A DNA stretch of 64,000 nucleotides, from the NCBI GenBank assembly GCA_963798275.1, contig CAWCTB010000018.1:1-64000 (forward strand). Direction: 5' to 3'. The notes under the pieces were generated by a model, which worked only from the letters and a program-made list of their open reading frames with translations, did not search any database and had not been told where the DNA came from. The stretch is from CAWCTB01 sp963798275. GTDB taxonomy: Bacteria; Acidobacteriota; Terriglobia; Terriglobales; Acidobacteriaceae. The translations under genes and the position numbers were made by a program. Of the stretch, positions 6,768-17,273 are shown one piece after another. Position 1 is the stretch's first letter; every line of letters begins with the position of its first letter.

Positions 6768-9304
6768 ATGCATGACATACGTGTGGCATTTCGACAGTTC
6801 CGCAAGTCGCCTGGATTCGCCATAACGGTCATTCTCACCATTGCGCTGGGCATCGGCGCCAACACCGCCATCTTCACGCTGGTGCATGCGGTGCTGATGA
6901 AGTCGCTGCCGGTGGTCGATCCGAAGACGCTGTACCGCGTCGGGGACAAGGACGACTGCTGCGTGAATGGCGGTTTCCTGAACGACGAGGGCGACTTCGA
7001 TCTGTTCTCGTATGACCTGTACCGGCATCTCCGCGATACGACGCCGGAGTTTGAGCAACTGGCGGCGATGCAGTCGGGGCAGCAACGTCATGACAGTGCG
7101 GCGCGGCTCGGAGCCCGCCAAGGCCGAGCGCAGCGAGTATGTTTCCGGAAACTACTTTTCGACCTTTGGAATTGGGGCCTATGCCGGACGCACGTTAACG
7201 CCGGCGGACGACACGCCGGGCGCCGCTCCGGCCGTGGTGATGAGCTACCAGGCGTGGCGCTCGGAATATGGTGGCGATGCTTCGCTGGTAGGTTCGACGC
7301 TGTATATCCAGGGCCAGCCGGTGACGGTCGTGGGGATTGCGCCGCCGGGATTCTTCGGCGACCGCATCGCCGAAAACCCGCCGGCCTTGTGGATTCCGCT
7401 GGCCATCGAGCCGGTCCTGGAGCGGGAAAATACCCTGCTGACTGTGCCGGAGGGGAATTGGCTCTACGCCGTCGGGCGGCTGAAACCGGGAGTGACGGTG
7501 GAATCCTTGCAGGCAAAGATGACCACCAACCTGCGGTTGTGGCTCGGCACACAGGAGGCTTACACCCGGAATGGCGGCTCGACCCTGATCCCGAAGCAGC
7601 ACGTGGTGATCACGCCTGGCGGGGCGGGCATTCAGAACATGCAGCAGGAGACCGGCAAGGGACTCTACCTGCTCATGACGATCTCGGGCCTGGTGTTGCT
7701 GGTGGCCTGCGCAAATGTGGCGAACCTGCTGCTGGCGAGGGGCGCGACGCGCAAGGCCGAGACTTCGATACGCATGGCGCTGGGTGCGGCGCGCAGCCGG
7801 CTGATCCGGCAGATGCTCACCGAGAGCATTCTGCTGGGCTGCATGGGCGGGTTGGCGGGACTGGCCGTGGCCTATGCGGGGACACGAACCATTCTGTCGC
7901 TGGCCTTCCCAGACGCTACTCATCTGCCGATCGATGCCAGCCCGTCGCCGGCGGTGCTGGGGTTCGCGTTCCTATTGTCGCTGGTGACCGGAATCGTGTT
8001 CGGGATCGTGCCGGCGTGGATCACCTCGCATTCCGATCCGGCGGAGGCGCTGCGGGGAGTGAGCCGCTCGACGCGCGACCGGGCGTCTCTGCCGCAGAAG
8101 TCGCTGATCGTGTTTCAGGCCGCGCTGTCGCTGGTGTTGCTGGTGAGCGCCGGGCTGCTGACCAAGAGTTTGCGGAACCTGGAGCGGCAGGATTTTGGGA
8201 TACAAACGACGAACCGGTATGTGCTGCACCTGGATCCGGCCGGCGCTGGCTATACGCCGGCAAAGTTGCCTGCCCTTTATCAGTCGCTGGAGCAGCAGTT
8301 CGGGGCTCTGCCCGGAGTTCAGAGTGTAGGGCTGGCGCTGTACAGCACGCTGGAGGGAAACAATTGGGGCGAGAGCGTTTTCGTTGAGGGACGACCCGAG
8401 CCGGGGCCGAACGAGCACCACGGGTCGTCGTGGGACCGGGTGAGCCCGCGGTTCTTCGAAACGGTTGGGCAGCCGGTGATTCGCGGACGCGGTTTCAGCG
8501 ATGCGGATACCGCGACCTCGCAGAAGGTGGCGGTGGTGAACCAGGCTTTCGTCAAGAAGTTCTTCCCCAAGGAAGACCCGATCGGTCGCCACTTCGGCAT
8601 CTTTGACCAGAAGTATGCCGGCGCTTTCGAGATCGTGGGCATTGTAGCCGACGCCAAGTACACCGACCCCGCACGATAAAGTCCGGCCAATGTATTTTCG
8701 GCCGCTGACCCAGGAGCTACAGGCGACGGACCCGGATGCAGTCATGGCGGAAGGCCGGTCGCTCTATATCAATTCGGTGACCCTATGGTTCAAGCAGCCA
8801 CCGCAGAATGTAGACGCGATGGTGCGGCACACGCTGGCTGACATCGATCCCAACTTGACGGTGATCGACCTGCATTCGCTGGACTACCAGGTGAGCGACA
8901 ACTTCAACCAGGAGCGGCTGATTGCGCGCCTGACCATGCTGTTTGGACTACTGGCTCTGGTGCTGGCGTCGGTGGGGCTCTACGGCATCACGTCGTACGC
9001 GGTGGCGCGCCGAACCAGCGAGATTGGATTGCGCATGGCCTTAGGTGCGGACCGCGGCAACGTAGTGCGCATGGTGCTGCGCGGGGCGTTCCTGCAGGCA
9101 GGACTGGGCCTGGCGTTGGGCATTCCGATCGCGTTGCTCGGTGGCCGCTACATGGCCGACCAACTGTATGGAGTGCGTTCCTATGACCCGTTAAGCATTG
9201 CGATTGCGGTGGTGGTATTGTCGCTGGCGTCGGCCTTGGCAGGGTTCATTCCGGCGCGACGGGCAGCGAGCATCGAACCCATGCAGGCGCTGCGAATCGA
9301 ATAA
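6768..9304 (+). CDS. ADOP/MacB-like ABC transporter permease (two frameshifts)
   Basis: A large FtsX-domain permease of about 845 residues, the acidobacterial duplicated type with two MacB periplasmic core domains and two four-helix FtsX units. Start MHDIRVAFRQFRKSPGFAIT, with helix 1 TVILTIALGIGANTAIF. The first FtsX block contains LVACANVANLLLARGATRK, then ETSIRMALGAAR; the last contains GLYGITSYAVARRTSEIGLR and ends PARRAASIEPMQALRIE. Breaks at about 7086 and 8676 are each repaired by dropping one base (giving VMTVRRGSEPAK and ARKVRPMYFRPL). There is no ATPase or PadR gene beside it. Such permeases are thought to work with unlinked MacB-type ATPases; the substrate is unknown. Confidence 0.85.
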
Positions 9305-9348
9305 GCATAGACCCACGGCTCAGCCGAGCGACAACGCGGGCCCAGATT

Positions 9349-11936
9349 CTACTCGGCGCGCATGACGGCGGTAGGATCGACGCGGACGGCACGCAGCGCG
9401 GGGACCAACGTCCCAAGCAGGGTGGTAATCAGACACAGCGCGGCCGCGGTTGAGAATGTCAGTATGTCGGCCGGTCTCACTCCGGCGAGCAGGCTTTCCA
9501 GCAATCTCGCCGCTCCATAGGCAAGCGCCAGCCCGGGCAACAGACCCGTCACGGCCAGCACGACGCCTTGTCTTAGTACCATCTTAAAGATATCGCCGTG
9601 GCGAGCACCCAGGGCCATACGGATGCCGAATTCCTGCTGGCGCAGGGAGACGGTGAAGGAGAGAAGCCCGTAGATGCCCAAGCCTGCAAGCAGAATTGCG
9701 ATAGTGGTAAACGTGATCAAGACGCGAATCTGGATGGCTCGCGATTCGGTATCGCCGGCGACGATCTCTTCCATTGTTGTAAGTTGCGAGATGGGCTGCT
9801 GTGGATCTGCGGCCGCGATGATCCGACGCACAGCCGGGACGAGACGCTCCGGTAGTTGCGAGGAGTGGATTGCCAGATCCTTGGGCGTGTAGCCGATGAT
9901 CCATCCGTCGGGAACCTGCTGGTACGAGAGATACACCTGGGGTTCGCTGGTTGCCTCGAGGCCGCGCACGCGGATGTCGCCAACGACGCCAATGACCTCA
10001 CGGTCGTGAAGACCAAAGTCGAAATGCCGCCCCAGCGGCAGTTCATCTGGCCAGTACCGCCGGACAAAGGATTCACTCACGACGGCCACATACGGGCGAT
10101 CGGCGGTGTCGGTTTCGCTCACGTCACGGCCATACTTGATGGGGATCCCCAACGTTGCAAAGAAACCGGGGGTCACATAACGCAGACTGGCGGAATTGCC
10201 TTCCGAGCGGTTTTGGGAGCGGCCATTAACCACCACGGGCCATATGCCTCCGCGCAATTTCATGGGAAGAGAACTAATGTAGGCGGCATCCGTCACGCCG
10301 GGCAGCTTGCGAACATCCGTCAGCACGTTGGTATAGAACTGCTGCCGGACGCTGGTCTTCTCGTACTTGGGAATCGGTAATGCGGTTTGCAGGGCAAGGA
10401 TGCCGTCGGTCCTGAAGCCGGGATCGGTAGATTGCACCTTCCACAGGGCGCGAATCAGCAAACCCGACGAAATCAGGAGCACGACCGATACCACAACTTC
10501 CGCAACCACCAGAGTGGACCGTGTCCGGTGATGCCCGGCTCCTCCGGTGCGCACGCCCTCGCGAAGGCCGCTGAAGCCCGCATTTCTGCATACCCGGATG
10601 GCGGGAGCACTACCGAAGGCCATGACGGTAATCACGGTGAGGCTTAAAGCAAGCAGCAACATCCGCATATCCAGTGGAGGAACCTGCTGGATGGGAAGAG
10701 CTGTGCGGCACCAGTCGCGAGAGTAGCGGTAATGCCGCGGCGGCGATGCCAATGGCGCCGACACCACCGGCGAGTCCGAGTATGAGACTTTCAGAGAGAA
10801 GCTGCCGCGCAAGATATCGACGGTTGGCGCCCAGCGACACTCGGATGGAGAGTTCTTTTTGCCGCGCCAGGGAGCGCACCAGCAAAAGGTTAGCCAGATT
10901 GGCGCAGGTGATCACCAGCACGCAGAGCGCTGCTCCGCACAACGCCATCAGCAACAGGCGCGACTGGGTGGAGAGTTCGTCACGCAATGCGATCACGGTC
11001 ACGCCGACCTTCTCGTTCTCCTTGGGATATTGTTGCTGCAGCCGGTCTGCTATCAGTTTCAGCTCGGTGCGAGCCTGGCTGAGGGAGAGGCCGGGCTTCA
11101 GCCTGCCAATCCCGACCAGGTAATTGTCGTTGCGGTCCTTGTAATCGTCTTCCTGAAATTGAAGCGTCTTCCAGAACTGCGTCTCGCGAGTGGGAAAGTG
11201 AAAATCGGGCAGGCATGACCCCAATCACCGTGTAGGCACGATCGTCGAGGATTACGGACTTTCCCAGGACGCCAGCATCGCCGCCGAAGTCGCTCTGCCA
11301 CAACGCGTAGCTCAGTACGACGGTTGCCGGGGCACCTGTCTGTTCGTCACGATCGCTGAAGTAGCGGCCAAGCAAGGTGGCTCTTCCCAGCGTGGAAAAG
11401 AGGTTCCCCGTCACCCAAGCTCCCTCAACGCGCTGCGGCTCGCCCTGGCCAACCAGGTTCATTGCCATATCGTTATACGCTGCCAGGGATGCAAGCGAGG
11501 TGGTGGCCGCCTTGAAGTCCCGGTAGTTGGCGGGAGACAGTTCCATCATGGAGTAGCCCGGATGCTTCTCCCACACTTTCACCAGGCGCTGCGGCTCGGG
11601 AAAGGGAAGCGGCCGTACTAACACATAGTCCGCGAGAGTAAAGATGGCGGCGTTCGCGCCGATGCCGATCGTGATCAGAAGAAACGCCGTAATGGCAAAT
11701 CCGGGCGACCGAAACAGTGAGCGCAGGGAATAGCGGAAGTCCCGGGTTGCAATCTCCCAGTGCACGACTGCGGCGTTGGAGAATACTTCGGTAAACGCCG
11801 CGAGCCAGAGCCCGCACCCTGACGCCAGTCCACTGCTATGGCGAAGCTCCTGTGTGAAGATCGCGCTCATCTCATCGCCGTACTCCGCCCGGTAGGACGA
11901 GGGGTAAAGGTGGAGCAAAAGTCGATAGAAGTTCAT
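9349..11936 (-). CDS. ADOP/MacB-like ABC transporter permease with N-terminal ADOP domain (two frameshifts)
   Basis: A second large FtsX/MacB permease of about 860 residues. It begins MNFYRLLLHLYPSSYRAEYG, the short cytoplasmic helical domain that marks acidobacterial ADOP permeases, then SLFRSPGFAITAFLLITIG (first helix). The middle FtsX unit contains CANLANLLLVRSLARQKELS; the C-terminus reads GIYGLLSFTVSLRQQEFGIR and PALRAVRVDPTAVMRAE. Frame breaks at about 11210 and 10705 are repaired by removing one base each (GVMP-PDFHFPTRE and VP-TALPIQQVPP). Its ATG overlaps the PadR stop (TGATG), so translation is probably coupled and PadR is its likely regulator. Confidence 0.85.
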
Positions 11937-12291
11937 CACGTCGTCCTGGGCGCGACTCCGCATAGACGCGCCATTTTTAGCAGGTCGCGCAGACCGTCCT
12001 GCCTCGGCCCGCGCGACCGCCGTTCCAAACGGCGTTATGCGGTAGTATCTGCGGCGTTCATCGTCTATTTCGGGGGCCGGCCTGGTCGTGGTTTCGGCGA
12101 TCAGTCCCAACTCCAGCATGCGCTGAATCGAACGGTAAAGCGTGCCTGCACTCAGCTTGAGTCTCTCCGTTGGTGCGTCTCGCCACGTCGAGAATGATGG
12201 CGTAGCCATGCCGGTCCTCGTCGGCGAGAGACAGCAGGATGTGAAAGGTCGTGGGTTGGAGCGGAAGCAGAGAGTCGGGGCTGTCGGTCAT
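11936..12291 (-). CDS. PadR-family transcriptional regulator (two frameshifts)
   Basis: A winged-helix regulator of about 118 residues. Sequence reads TTFHILLSLADEDRHGYAI, then LSAGTLYRSIQRMLELGLI (recognition helix and wing), then RRRYYRITPFGTAVARAEAG. Single extra bases at about 12159 and 11996 break the frame; without them the C-terminus becomes GLRDLLKMARLCGVAPRTT with a TGA at 11938-11936, overlapping the permease ATG. PadR proteins beside ADOP permeases usually control that permease. The ATG lies only 8 nt after a consensus -10 box. Confidence 0.83.
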
Positions 12292-12299
12292 GGCTTAGC

Positions 12300-12327
12300 A
12301 TTATATCCATACTGGCTATATTTACAA
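12300..12327 (-). promoter_or_regulatory. Promoter of the padR-permease operon
   Basis: On the minus strand: -35 TTGTAA (12327-12322), a 16-nt spacer, then a perfect -10 TATAAT (12305-12300). The padR ATG begins 8 nt further on, so the transcript would start at or next to the A of ATG, which suggests a leaderless message. Confidence 0.7.
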
Positions 12328-12845
12328 CGCATATAATCAGCTCACACCGATGCATGCGCCGGCATTTCGGTTTAGGCCGGCTAGAGGTTGAGCCTGGGCC
12401 GGCCAGCTACGCCGACGATTTTCTCCAGAAAGCACACCTGAGAGGGATGCCGTGCGATTCGACTCACGAAGACGAATCGCCCGTGGCGTGGGGCGGTTTT
12501 TGCTTGACTTGAGGCGAAAGAGTACTACTATGTCGATAACCTTAGCACTTGAGTCCTAAGGTTCGTGTGCCGCACGTGCCGCATTCGACCTTACTCTGGC
12601 CGGGACATTTCCAAGTGTTGGGAGGGACGATGCTGTAGATCATCTACTTGCGATCAACGGGGTAAGTCGACCTACCCTCGACGCGGCAGGTAGATCAGGG
12701 TTGACTATATTTCCCGCCCGTCGGCCAAGGGATTGTTGCTTTCCCAGGCAGACAATGGCTCATTTCCTGGTAGAGCCGTGATTCGTGCACAGGCGTTCCC
12801 ATCTTCAATCGTATGGCCGTGGCACGCCCACAGGGGGAAGCAGCA
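12328..12845. other. Intergenic region between padR and the Crp/Fnr gene
   Basis: About 520 bp without a convincing gene. It holds a sigma70-like promoter at 12504-12531 and an 8-bp inverted repeat at 12538-12563. The rest shows no clear feature. Confidence 0.5.
12504..12563 (+). promoter_or_regulatory. Sigma70-like promoter with inverted repeat at the transcription start
   Basis: -35 TTGACT (12504-12509), 16-nt spacer, -10 TACTAT (12526-12531). Just downstream, AACCTTAG (12538-12545) and CTAAGGTT (12556-12563) form a perfect 8-bp inverted repeat with a 10-nt centre. That could be an operator or the first hairpin of a long leader, since the Crp/Fnr start is about 300 nt away. Confidence 0.5.
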
Positions 12846-13613
12846 ATGTGCGAACTTATGCGACCTATCAATATCGCTCGCAATCTTCTCTTAGATTCGT
12901 TACCGCCAGCGGAGCGTGAACGCCTGCTACCACACCTACAGCCGGTGAAATTCTCGTTGGGCGACATAGTGTACGAGCCGGGCGAACGCCTCGGCTACTG
13001 TTACTTTCCCACGAACGCTGTCGTCTCTCTGCTGTATACCACGCGAGAGGGCACGACTGCGGAGATGGGTCTGGTGGGAAACGAAGGTATCCTCGGTGTC
13101 GCCCTGTTTTTGGGAAGCGAGTCTACTTGCAGCCGGGCCCTCGTCCTTATTGCCGGGGATGGTTTCCGGTTGCCGGTGAAGGTGTTGCGGGAAGAATTCG
13201 CGCATTCCGGGCCGTTGCACCACTTGCTGCTGCGGTACACCCTAACCCTCATCACCCAGATTTCGCAGACGGCCGTGTGTAATCGCTTGCATTCCGTGGA
13301 ACAGCGTCTCTGTCGTTGGCTGCTGCTGTGTCATGACCGGAGAGATGGTGCTGAGCTATTCATGACGCAGGAACTCATTGCCAACATGCTGGGTGGGCGC
13401 CGCGAGAGCGTGACCGTGGCCGCTGGACGCCTGCAAGACGCCGGGCTCATCCATTACGGTCGTGGTCGTATCCGGGTCATAGACCGTATTGGCCTCGAGT
13501 CTGCCGCGTGCGAGTGCTACCGGGTGGTGGAAGACGAATACGACCGCCTCTTCGGCAGAAAGCAAGGGCCGCAATTCAGCAAGCCCGAGGCAGCTTTCGA
13601 AGAAGCCGGCTGA
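12846..13613 (+). CDS. Crp/Fnr-family transcriptional regulator
   Basis: 255 residues: an N-terminal cyclic-nucleotide-binding-like beta-barrel (PVKFSLGDIVYEPGERLG, then YFPTNAVVSLL and GNEGILGVALFLGSE) and a C-terminal winged helix (FMTQELIANMLGGRRESVTV, then LQDAGLIHYGRGRIRV). The cysteines are not arranged as an Fnr [4Fe-4S] site, so oxygen sensing by that route is unlikely. The start chosen is the ATG at 12846, with GGGGGAAG 6 nt upstream. The 3' end overlaps the convergent receiver gene by 38 bp. Confidence 0.88.
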   Translation: MCELMRPINIARNLLLDSLPPAERERLLPHLQPVKFSLGDIVYEPGERLGYCYFPTNAVVSLLYTTREGTTAEMGLVGNEGILGVALFLGSESTCSRALVLIAGDGFRLPVKVLREEFAHSGPLHHLLLRYTLTLITQISQTAVCNRLHSVEQRLCRWLLLCHDRRDGAELFMTQELIANMLGGRRESVTVAAGRLQDAGLIHYGRGRIRVIDRIGLESAACECYRVVEDEYDRLFGRKQGPQFSKPEAAFEEAG

Positions 13614-13974
13614 GGAAGGCTCTTAGCTGATCGAAATTGTCGGGCCGGGTAAGGTGGACGTTGCTCCCGACCTCCACTTCCGCACCCTCATCGAGGTCAG
13701 GGCAGCAGAAGATCACGACGGGAACATCCTCGCTCAGACCAGCACCTTCGCGTATGCGCCTGGCACAGCCAATTGCGCGGGTGGGATCGAGACCAGGACT
13801 GACGAGAATCAAGTCAGGACGTTGAAGGCCTGCCTTCAGGATCGCTTCCTCCACATCTCGGGCTGTGTTCACCTGGTAGCCGCTGGCGATAAGCAAGCTC
13901 TCCACGCCGCGACGGGTCTCTTGCACATCCTCAATTACCAGGATGACCGAACGACGCTCTTGATGGGAAATCAC
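13576..13974 (-). CDS. Degenerate response-regulator receiver domain
   Basis: A 132-residue stand-alone CheY-like domain. VILVIEDVQETRRGVESLL matches strand 1 with its acidic pair, and ASGYQVNTARDVEEAILKAG and RPDLILVSPGLDP match the next elements. The position of the phosphorylated Asp, normally LILLD, is occupied by Ser (LILVS), and the conserved Lys region reads LTRPDNFDQLRAFL. It therefore probably cannot be phosphorylated in the usual way and may act as a protein-binding pseudo-receiver. It converges with, and overlaps, the Crp/Fnr gene. Confidence 0.75.
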   Translation of the reverse strand: MISHQERRSVILVIEDVQETRRGVESLLIASGYQVNTARDVEEAILKAGLQRPDLILVSPGLDPTRAIGCARRIREGAGLSEDVPVVIFCCPDLDEGAEVEVGSNVHLTRPDNFDQLRAFLSRLLRKLPRAC

Positions 13975-14361
13975 CTTTGTGCTCTACGAACGAACATCCT
14001 TTTTCTTAACAGAGCTGAGGTCGGTTGTCGGTGCGCTGAACTACAGAGCGATCCCGTGTCTTTCAAACCAGAGATTCGGCCTCACGGAAGATCCTGCCTC
14101 TTACACTGGCCAACAAATACTGACGGTGTCGCCGTAGTAGGCAAGCATGCTGGCCGTTAAGTGCCGCCTGACGGCCGCGTGCGTTTACATGCGGGTAAAT
14201 TCTCGCGCTATGTGCGCTACCGCACCGACGCCACTTCGGAGTGGTGTCACAAATGGTTGCTACAAAACCGTGGCGACGATGGTCAGTCGATAGAAAACAG
14301 GATCGGCTGAGTGGGCTTAGTCATGTCTATGTGATTCGTCATTATGGAACGGAGGAGTTTC
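13975..14361. other. Intergenic region without recognised feature
   Basis: About 390 bp between the receiver gene and the 775-residue protein. No gene, clear promoter or repeat was recognised. A strong ribosome site (GGAGGAG) ends it at 14351-14357. Confidence 0.4.
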
Positions 14362-16689
14362 ATGGCAGAGGAAAAGATCACCGACAAGGCGGCGGCAGTA
14401 GACCATGCCCAGCTCCCGAATGAGCGCAGCCATTTCAAGAGTCTGGTTCTCGGTAACCCTAACTACTTTGGTACTTTTCCGAAGTTCGGTGGAAAAGCAA
14501 TCAAGGCATTCAGTGGCAACACTACCTACGAGCAACTTACCTGTCTCGGTCTAAATCCAGGCTCCAGCCTTCTGGAAGGCGTCGTCAACGTGAAACTAAG
14601 CTCTGGCTACGGTACCGATGGCTGCGGCGCAGGCACGACCGAGCACGTGCGGTTTTTCGTTCAGGACGCGACTGGCTGGCACGATCTGGGTCTTAGTTCA
14701 GTCCAGGTTTACAATCTCCCCGCCCCGCTGCCATTGAGTTATGCGGTCTCCGTGGACTTCACAGAAGCCATGAAGATCTGCTTTACGGAGAACATCGTAC
14801 ACGTTCGTGCCATTCTTTCATGGGAGTGGGCACCTACCCCGGGGGATCCCAACTTTATTCCCGTCTGGGGTAACGTGGTCGATGCCGATGTCCAAGTCGC
14901 GCCTCTGCTGCTCTACGAAGTTGCTATGGCGGAGTTGATCGCCCAAAAAGTCATCACCATCGACTCAGCGGTGCTCAAAGACGTAGATACAAAGCAGCCC
15001 CTGCCGGCATCTCCACCCAATGCGCTTAGCTATGCGGACCTGAAAGGGTTATATGCCAAAACGGAGGTGCCCGCTCATCGCTACGGCTTTGCGCACGCTA
15101 CAACCATATATAGCGGACCTCTCGACAAAGCTCTGGTGCAGGTGGCGCCTTCTAAGGCGGCCATCTCCGCCGGCTTGGTGGCAAGCGAGGACTTCGCCGC
15201 AATACTAGCGGCGATTGAGAAGACCAAGGGCGACACAACGTACGAGCAACTAACCTGCGCCGGATACAACCCCCAGACCCGCGAGCTGGAGGCCGTCATT
15301 CAGGTGAAACAGAGTAGTGGCTACTCCGGCGGATTGTGTTCGCCTGGCAGTACTGAGTATGTGGGCTTCTACGCTTTCTTCAATGGAGTGTGGAATGATT
15401 TGGGCACGGCTCAAGTACAGGTGCACGATCTGAAGGCAACTGCACCCACCCCGGCACATCCCATCAGCTATGCGGTGTTCAAGCCTTCGAACGTGACGTC
15501 GATGCCGTGTGAGAAATTGGCCGGCGTTCCCTTGCGCGCCATCTTGTCATGGTCAACACCTCCTACCGGCCCGAACTTTCCTGTGGTGTGGGGCAATGTT
15601 GTCAATACCCATGTTCAGCCACAAATCGAAATCGGTGACGGTGAGCAGTCGCACCTGTTGCGGATTGGGCGAGTGCAAGCCGACAGCATCGACGATATGA
15701 CCGGCCTGGCTATGCCTTATGTACCGGTCGCAGGTGACTGTGTGGGAAACTCCAGTCCTTTCGGCGGCGCGCCCAGTGTGGAGGGCGACTTCATGCCGGT
15801 GAACGCGGGCAGCGTCTTCAATACAGCTTCCGGTGCGATAAACCCAGGAGCCAAACCCATCATCTACCAGGCATGGGTGACCCCAAGCGGGGGAACTCGA
15901 AAGCAACTCACCAATCAGTTTTGGATCGCAATTTACCCACCAGCGCACGTGCCGCAGGATCATGCGGTGAACTTCCTGCAGAGCGTTGGACCTGCTCCCG
16001 GCCCAGTGTTCGGGGGCGATCCAGCCGCAGAGTATTACACCTACTATGAGTCTGATGTGCAACTGGTCAATCCCAGGGTGCTGGCGGTGTTCGATGCCAC
16101 GGGCTTGCCGGAAAACAACTACACCCTTGAAATTGACGGGTTCAAATGGAACCCGATCGGTAATCACTACGTGGCCATACCGGTTAAGAGCAAGATGATC
16201 CACGTGTACAACGGTTACCAGCATGACGAGCAGGTTGAGCCCATTCTAGGCGGTCCGATCGTCACGGTAACGGAGTACCGGCCAGAGATCCATCTTACAA
16301 TTACGGCGCCGTCAGGAGACTGTGGCGACGTACAGGTTGGGGACACGATCACTGGCAACTACAGCGTCACCGACGAGTTCTTTGGCGGCCTCTCGCTCGC
16401 TCTGGAACCGATCACCGTGAACGACATTTTGCAACCAGAGAACCCCGTGGTGCTGACCGTCATCTCGCCTGTTGGGTCAAATCCTACGACGTACGACGGA
16501 ACCAATACCAACGGGACAAGTGGAACCTTCTCCCTGAAGACTGGCGCATCCAATGATTCCGTGGACATGACACCATGCGGTTACAACATCGTGCTGCGGG
16601 CGGGGGACCGCGCGTTGGTGAGCGACAATTGCTGGGGCCACTACAACGAGATTGCCGTCGGCTTCTGCTTACGCAAGAAGCAGACATGA
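14362..16689 (+). CDS. Uncharacterised 775-residue protein with two tandem beta-rich repeats
   Basis: The start is the ATG at 14362, with GGAGGAG 4 nt upstream. No signal peptide or membrane segment is obvious. Two ~130-residue domains align with each other. The first (~residues 53-180) begins GNTTYEQLTCLGLNPG and has SSGYGTDGCGAGTTEHVRFF, RAILSWEW and PVWGNVVDADVQV. The second (~residues 292-425) begins GDTTYEQLTCAGYNPQ and has SSGYSGGLCSPGSTEYVGFY, RAILSWSTPP and PVWGNVVNTHVQ. Each keeps a pair of cysteines. The last ~300 residues are different and also beta-rich. Family members with the TYE.LTC and PVWGN signatures exist in many bacteria, but I know no function. GC looks lower than in the neighbours. 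Possibly linked to the next two genes. Confidence 0.7.
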   Translation: MAEEKITDKAAAVDHAQLPNERSHFKSLVLGNPNYFGTFPKFGGKAIKAFSGNTTYEQLTCLGLNPGSSLLEGVVNVKLSSGYGTDGCGAGTTEHVRFFVQDATGWHDLGLSSVQVYNLPAPLPLSYAVSVDFTEAMKICFTENIVHVRAILSWEWAPTPGDPNFIPVWGNVVDADVQVAPLLLYEVAMAELIAQKVITIDSAVLKDVDTKQPLPASPPNALSYADLKGLYAKTEVPAHRYGFAHATTIYSGPLDKALVQVAPSKAAISAGLVASEDFAAILAAIEKTKGDTTYEQLTCAGYNPQTRELEAVIQVKQSSGYSGGLCSPGSTEYVGFYAFFNGVWNDLGTAQVQVHDLKATAPTPAHPISYAVFKPSNVTSMPCEKLAGVPLRAILSWSTPPTGPNFPVVWGNVVNTHVQPQIEIGDGEQSHLLRIGRVQADSIDDMTGLAMPYVPVAGDCVGNSSPFGGAPSVEGDFMPVNAGSVFNTASGAINPGAKPIIYQAWVTPSGGTRKQLTNQFWIAIYPPAHVPQDHAVNFLQSVGPAPGPVFGGDPAAEYYTYYESDVQLVNPRVLAVFDATGLPENNYTLEIDGFKWNPIGNHYVAIPVKSKMIHVYNGYQHDEQVEPILGGPIVTVTEYRPEIHLTITAPSGDCGDVQVGDTITGNYSVTDEFFGGLSLALEPITVNDILQPENPVVLTVISPVGSNPTTYDGTNTNGTSGTFSLKTGASNDSVDMTPCGYNIVLRAGDRALVSDNCWGHYNEIAVGFCLRKKQT

Positions 16690-16877
16690 GCATAGCAACC
16701 TCAAGCTAGCGGGCACTGACGACAGTGCCCGCGAGTTCTCAATACGGCCGATCTAACTAGACGGTGCGGCTAACAACGCGGACCGTGAATCAGTTGCTAA
16801 CAATAGAAGCGTGCGCACATACCGGGAAACTCCAGTACACTGCCGATCAGGGCAGGGTGTTTCCGTGAAGGCATGGG

Positions 16878-17273
16878 ATGAGCGCATTAGACTTCTGGGG
16901 ACGATTTGTTCTGGCTGTTCTTGCGACTTGGCGGGTAACACACCTGCTGGCGAGCGAGGATGGCCCAGCTGACATTATTTTCCGATTTCGTGTGTTGTTG
17001 GGTCGGAGCATCGTCGGCAAGCTGATGGACTGCTTCAACTGCCTCAGCCTCTGGATCGCGGCTCCCGCGGCATTGTTCGTTTCTCGCAGGCCTCTCGAGT
17101 GGTTGTTCAGCTGGCTGGCGCTTTCGGGTGGCGCTTGTCTGCTGGAGCGGCTCAGTCACGAACCTGTCCTTTCGGAACCCGTTTCCCAATCTTTTGAAGG
17201 AGAACTCGATCATGTGCTGCGGTCAGAAACGATCAGCGATGCAGAGCAGCCCGACCAGCGCGGGCGGGCGTAA
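16878..17273 (+). CDS. DUF1360-family membrane protein
   Basis: 131 residues. FWGRFVLAVLATWRVTHLLA, SIVGKLMDCFNCLSLWIAAP (with the family's C..C.S.W motif) and WLALSGGACLLERL suggest two to three membrane segments. The hydrophilic C-terminal tail reads ELDHVLRSETISDAEQP. The function of the family is unknown. Its 3' end overlaps the next small gene by 62 nt in another frame, so the two are probably co-expressed. Confidence 0.65.
   Translation: MSALDFWGRFVLAVLATWRVTHLLASEDGPADIIFRFRVLLGRSIVGKLMDCFNCLSLWIAAPAALFVSRRPLEWLFSWLALSGGACLLERLSHEPVLSEPVSQSFEGELDHVLRSETISDAEQPDQRGRA

Noticed and set aside
5599..8676. Programmed +1 frameshifting in bamD and the permease
   Set aside because: The break sites share no slippery sequence or stop-codon context, and the same +1 defect occurs in many unrelated genes.
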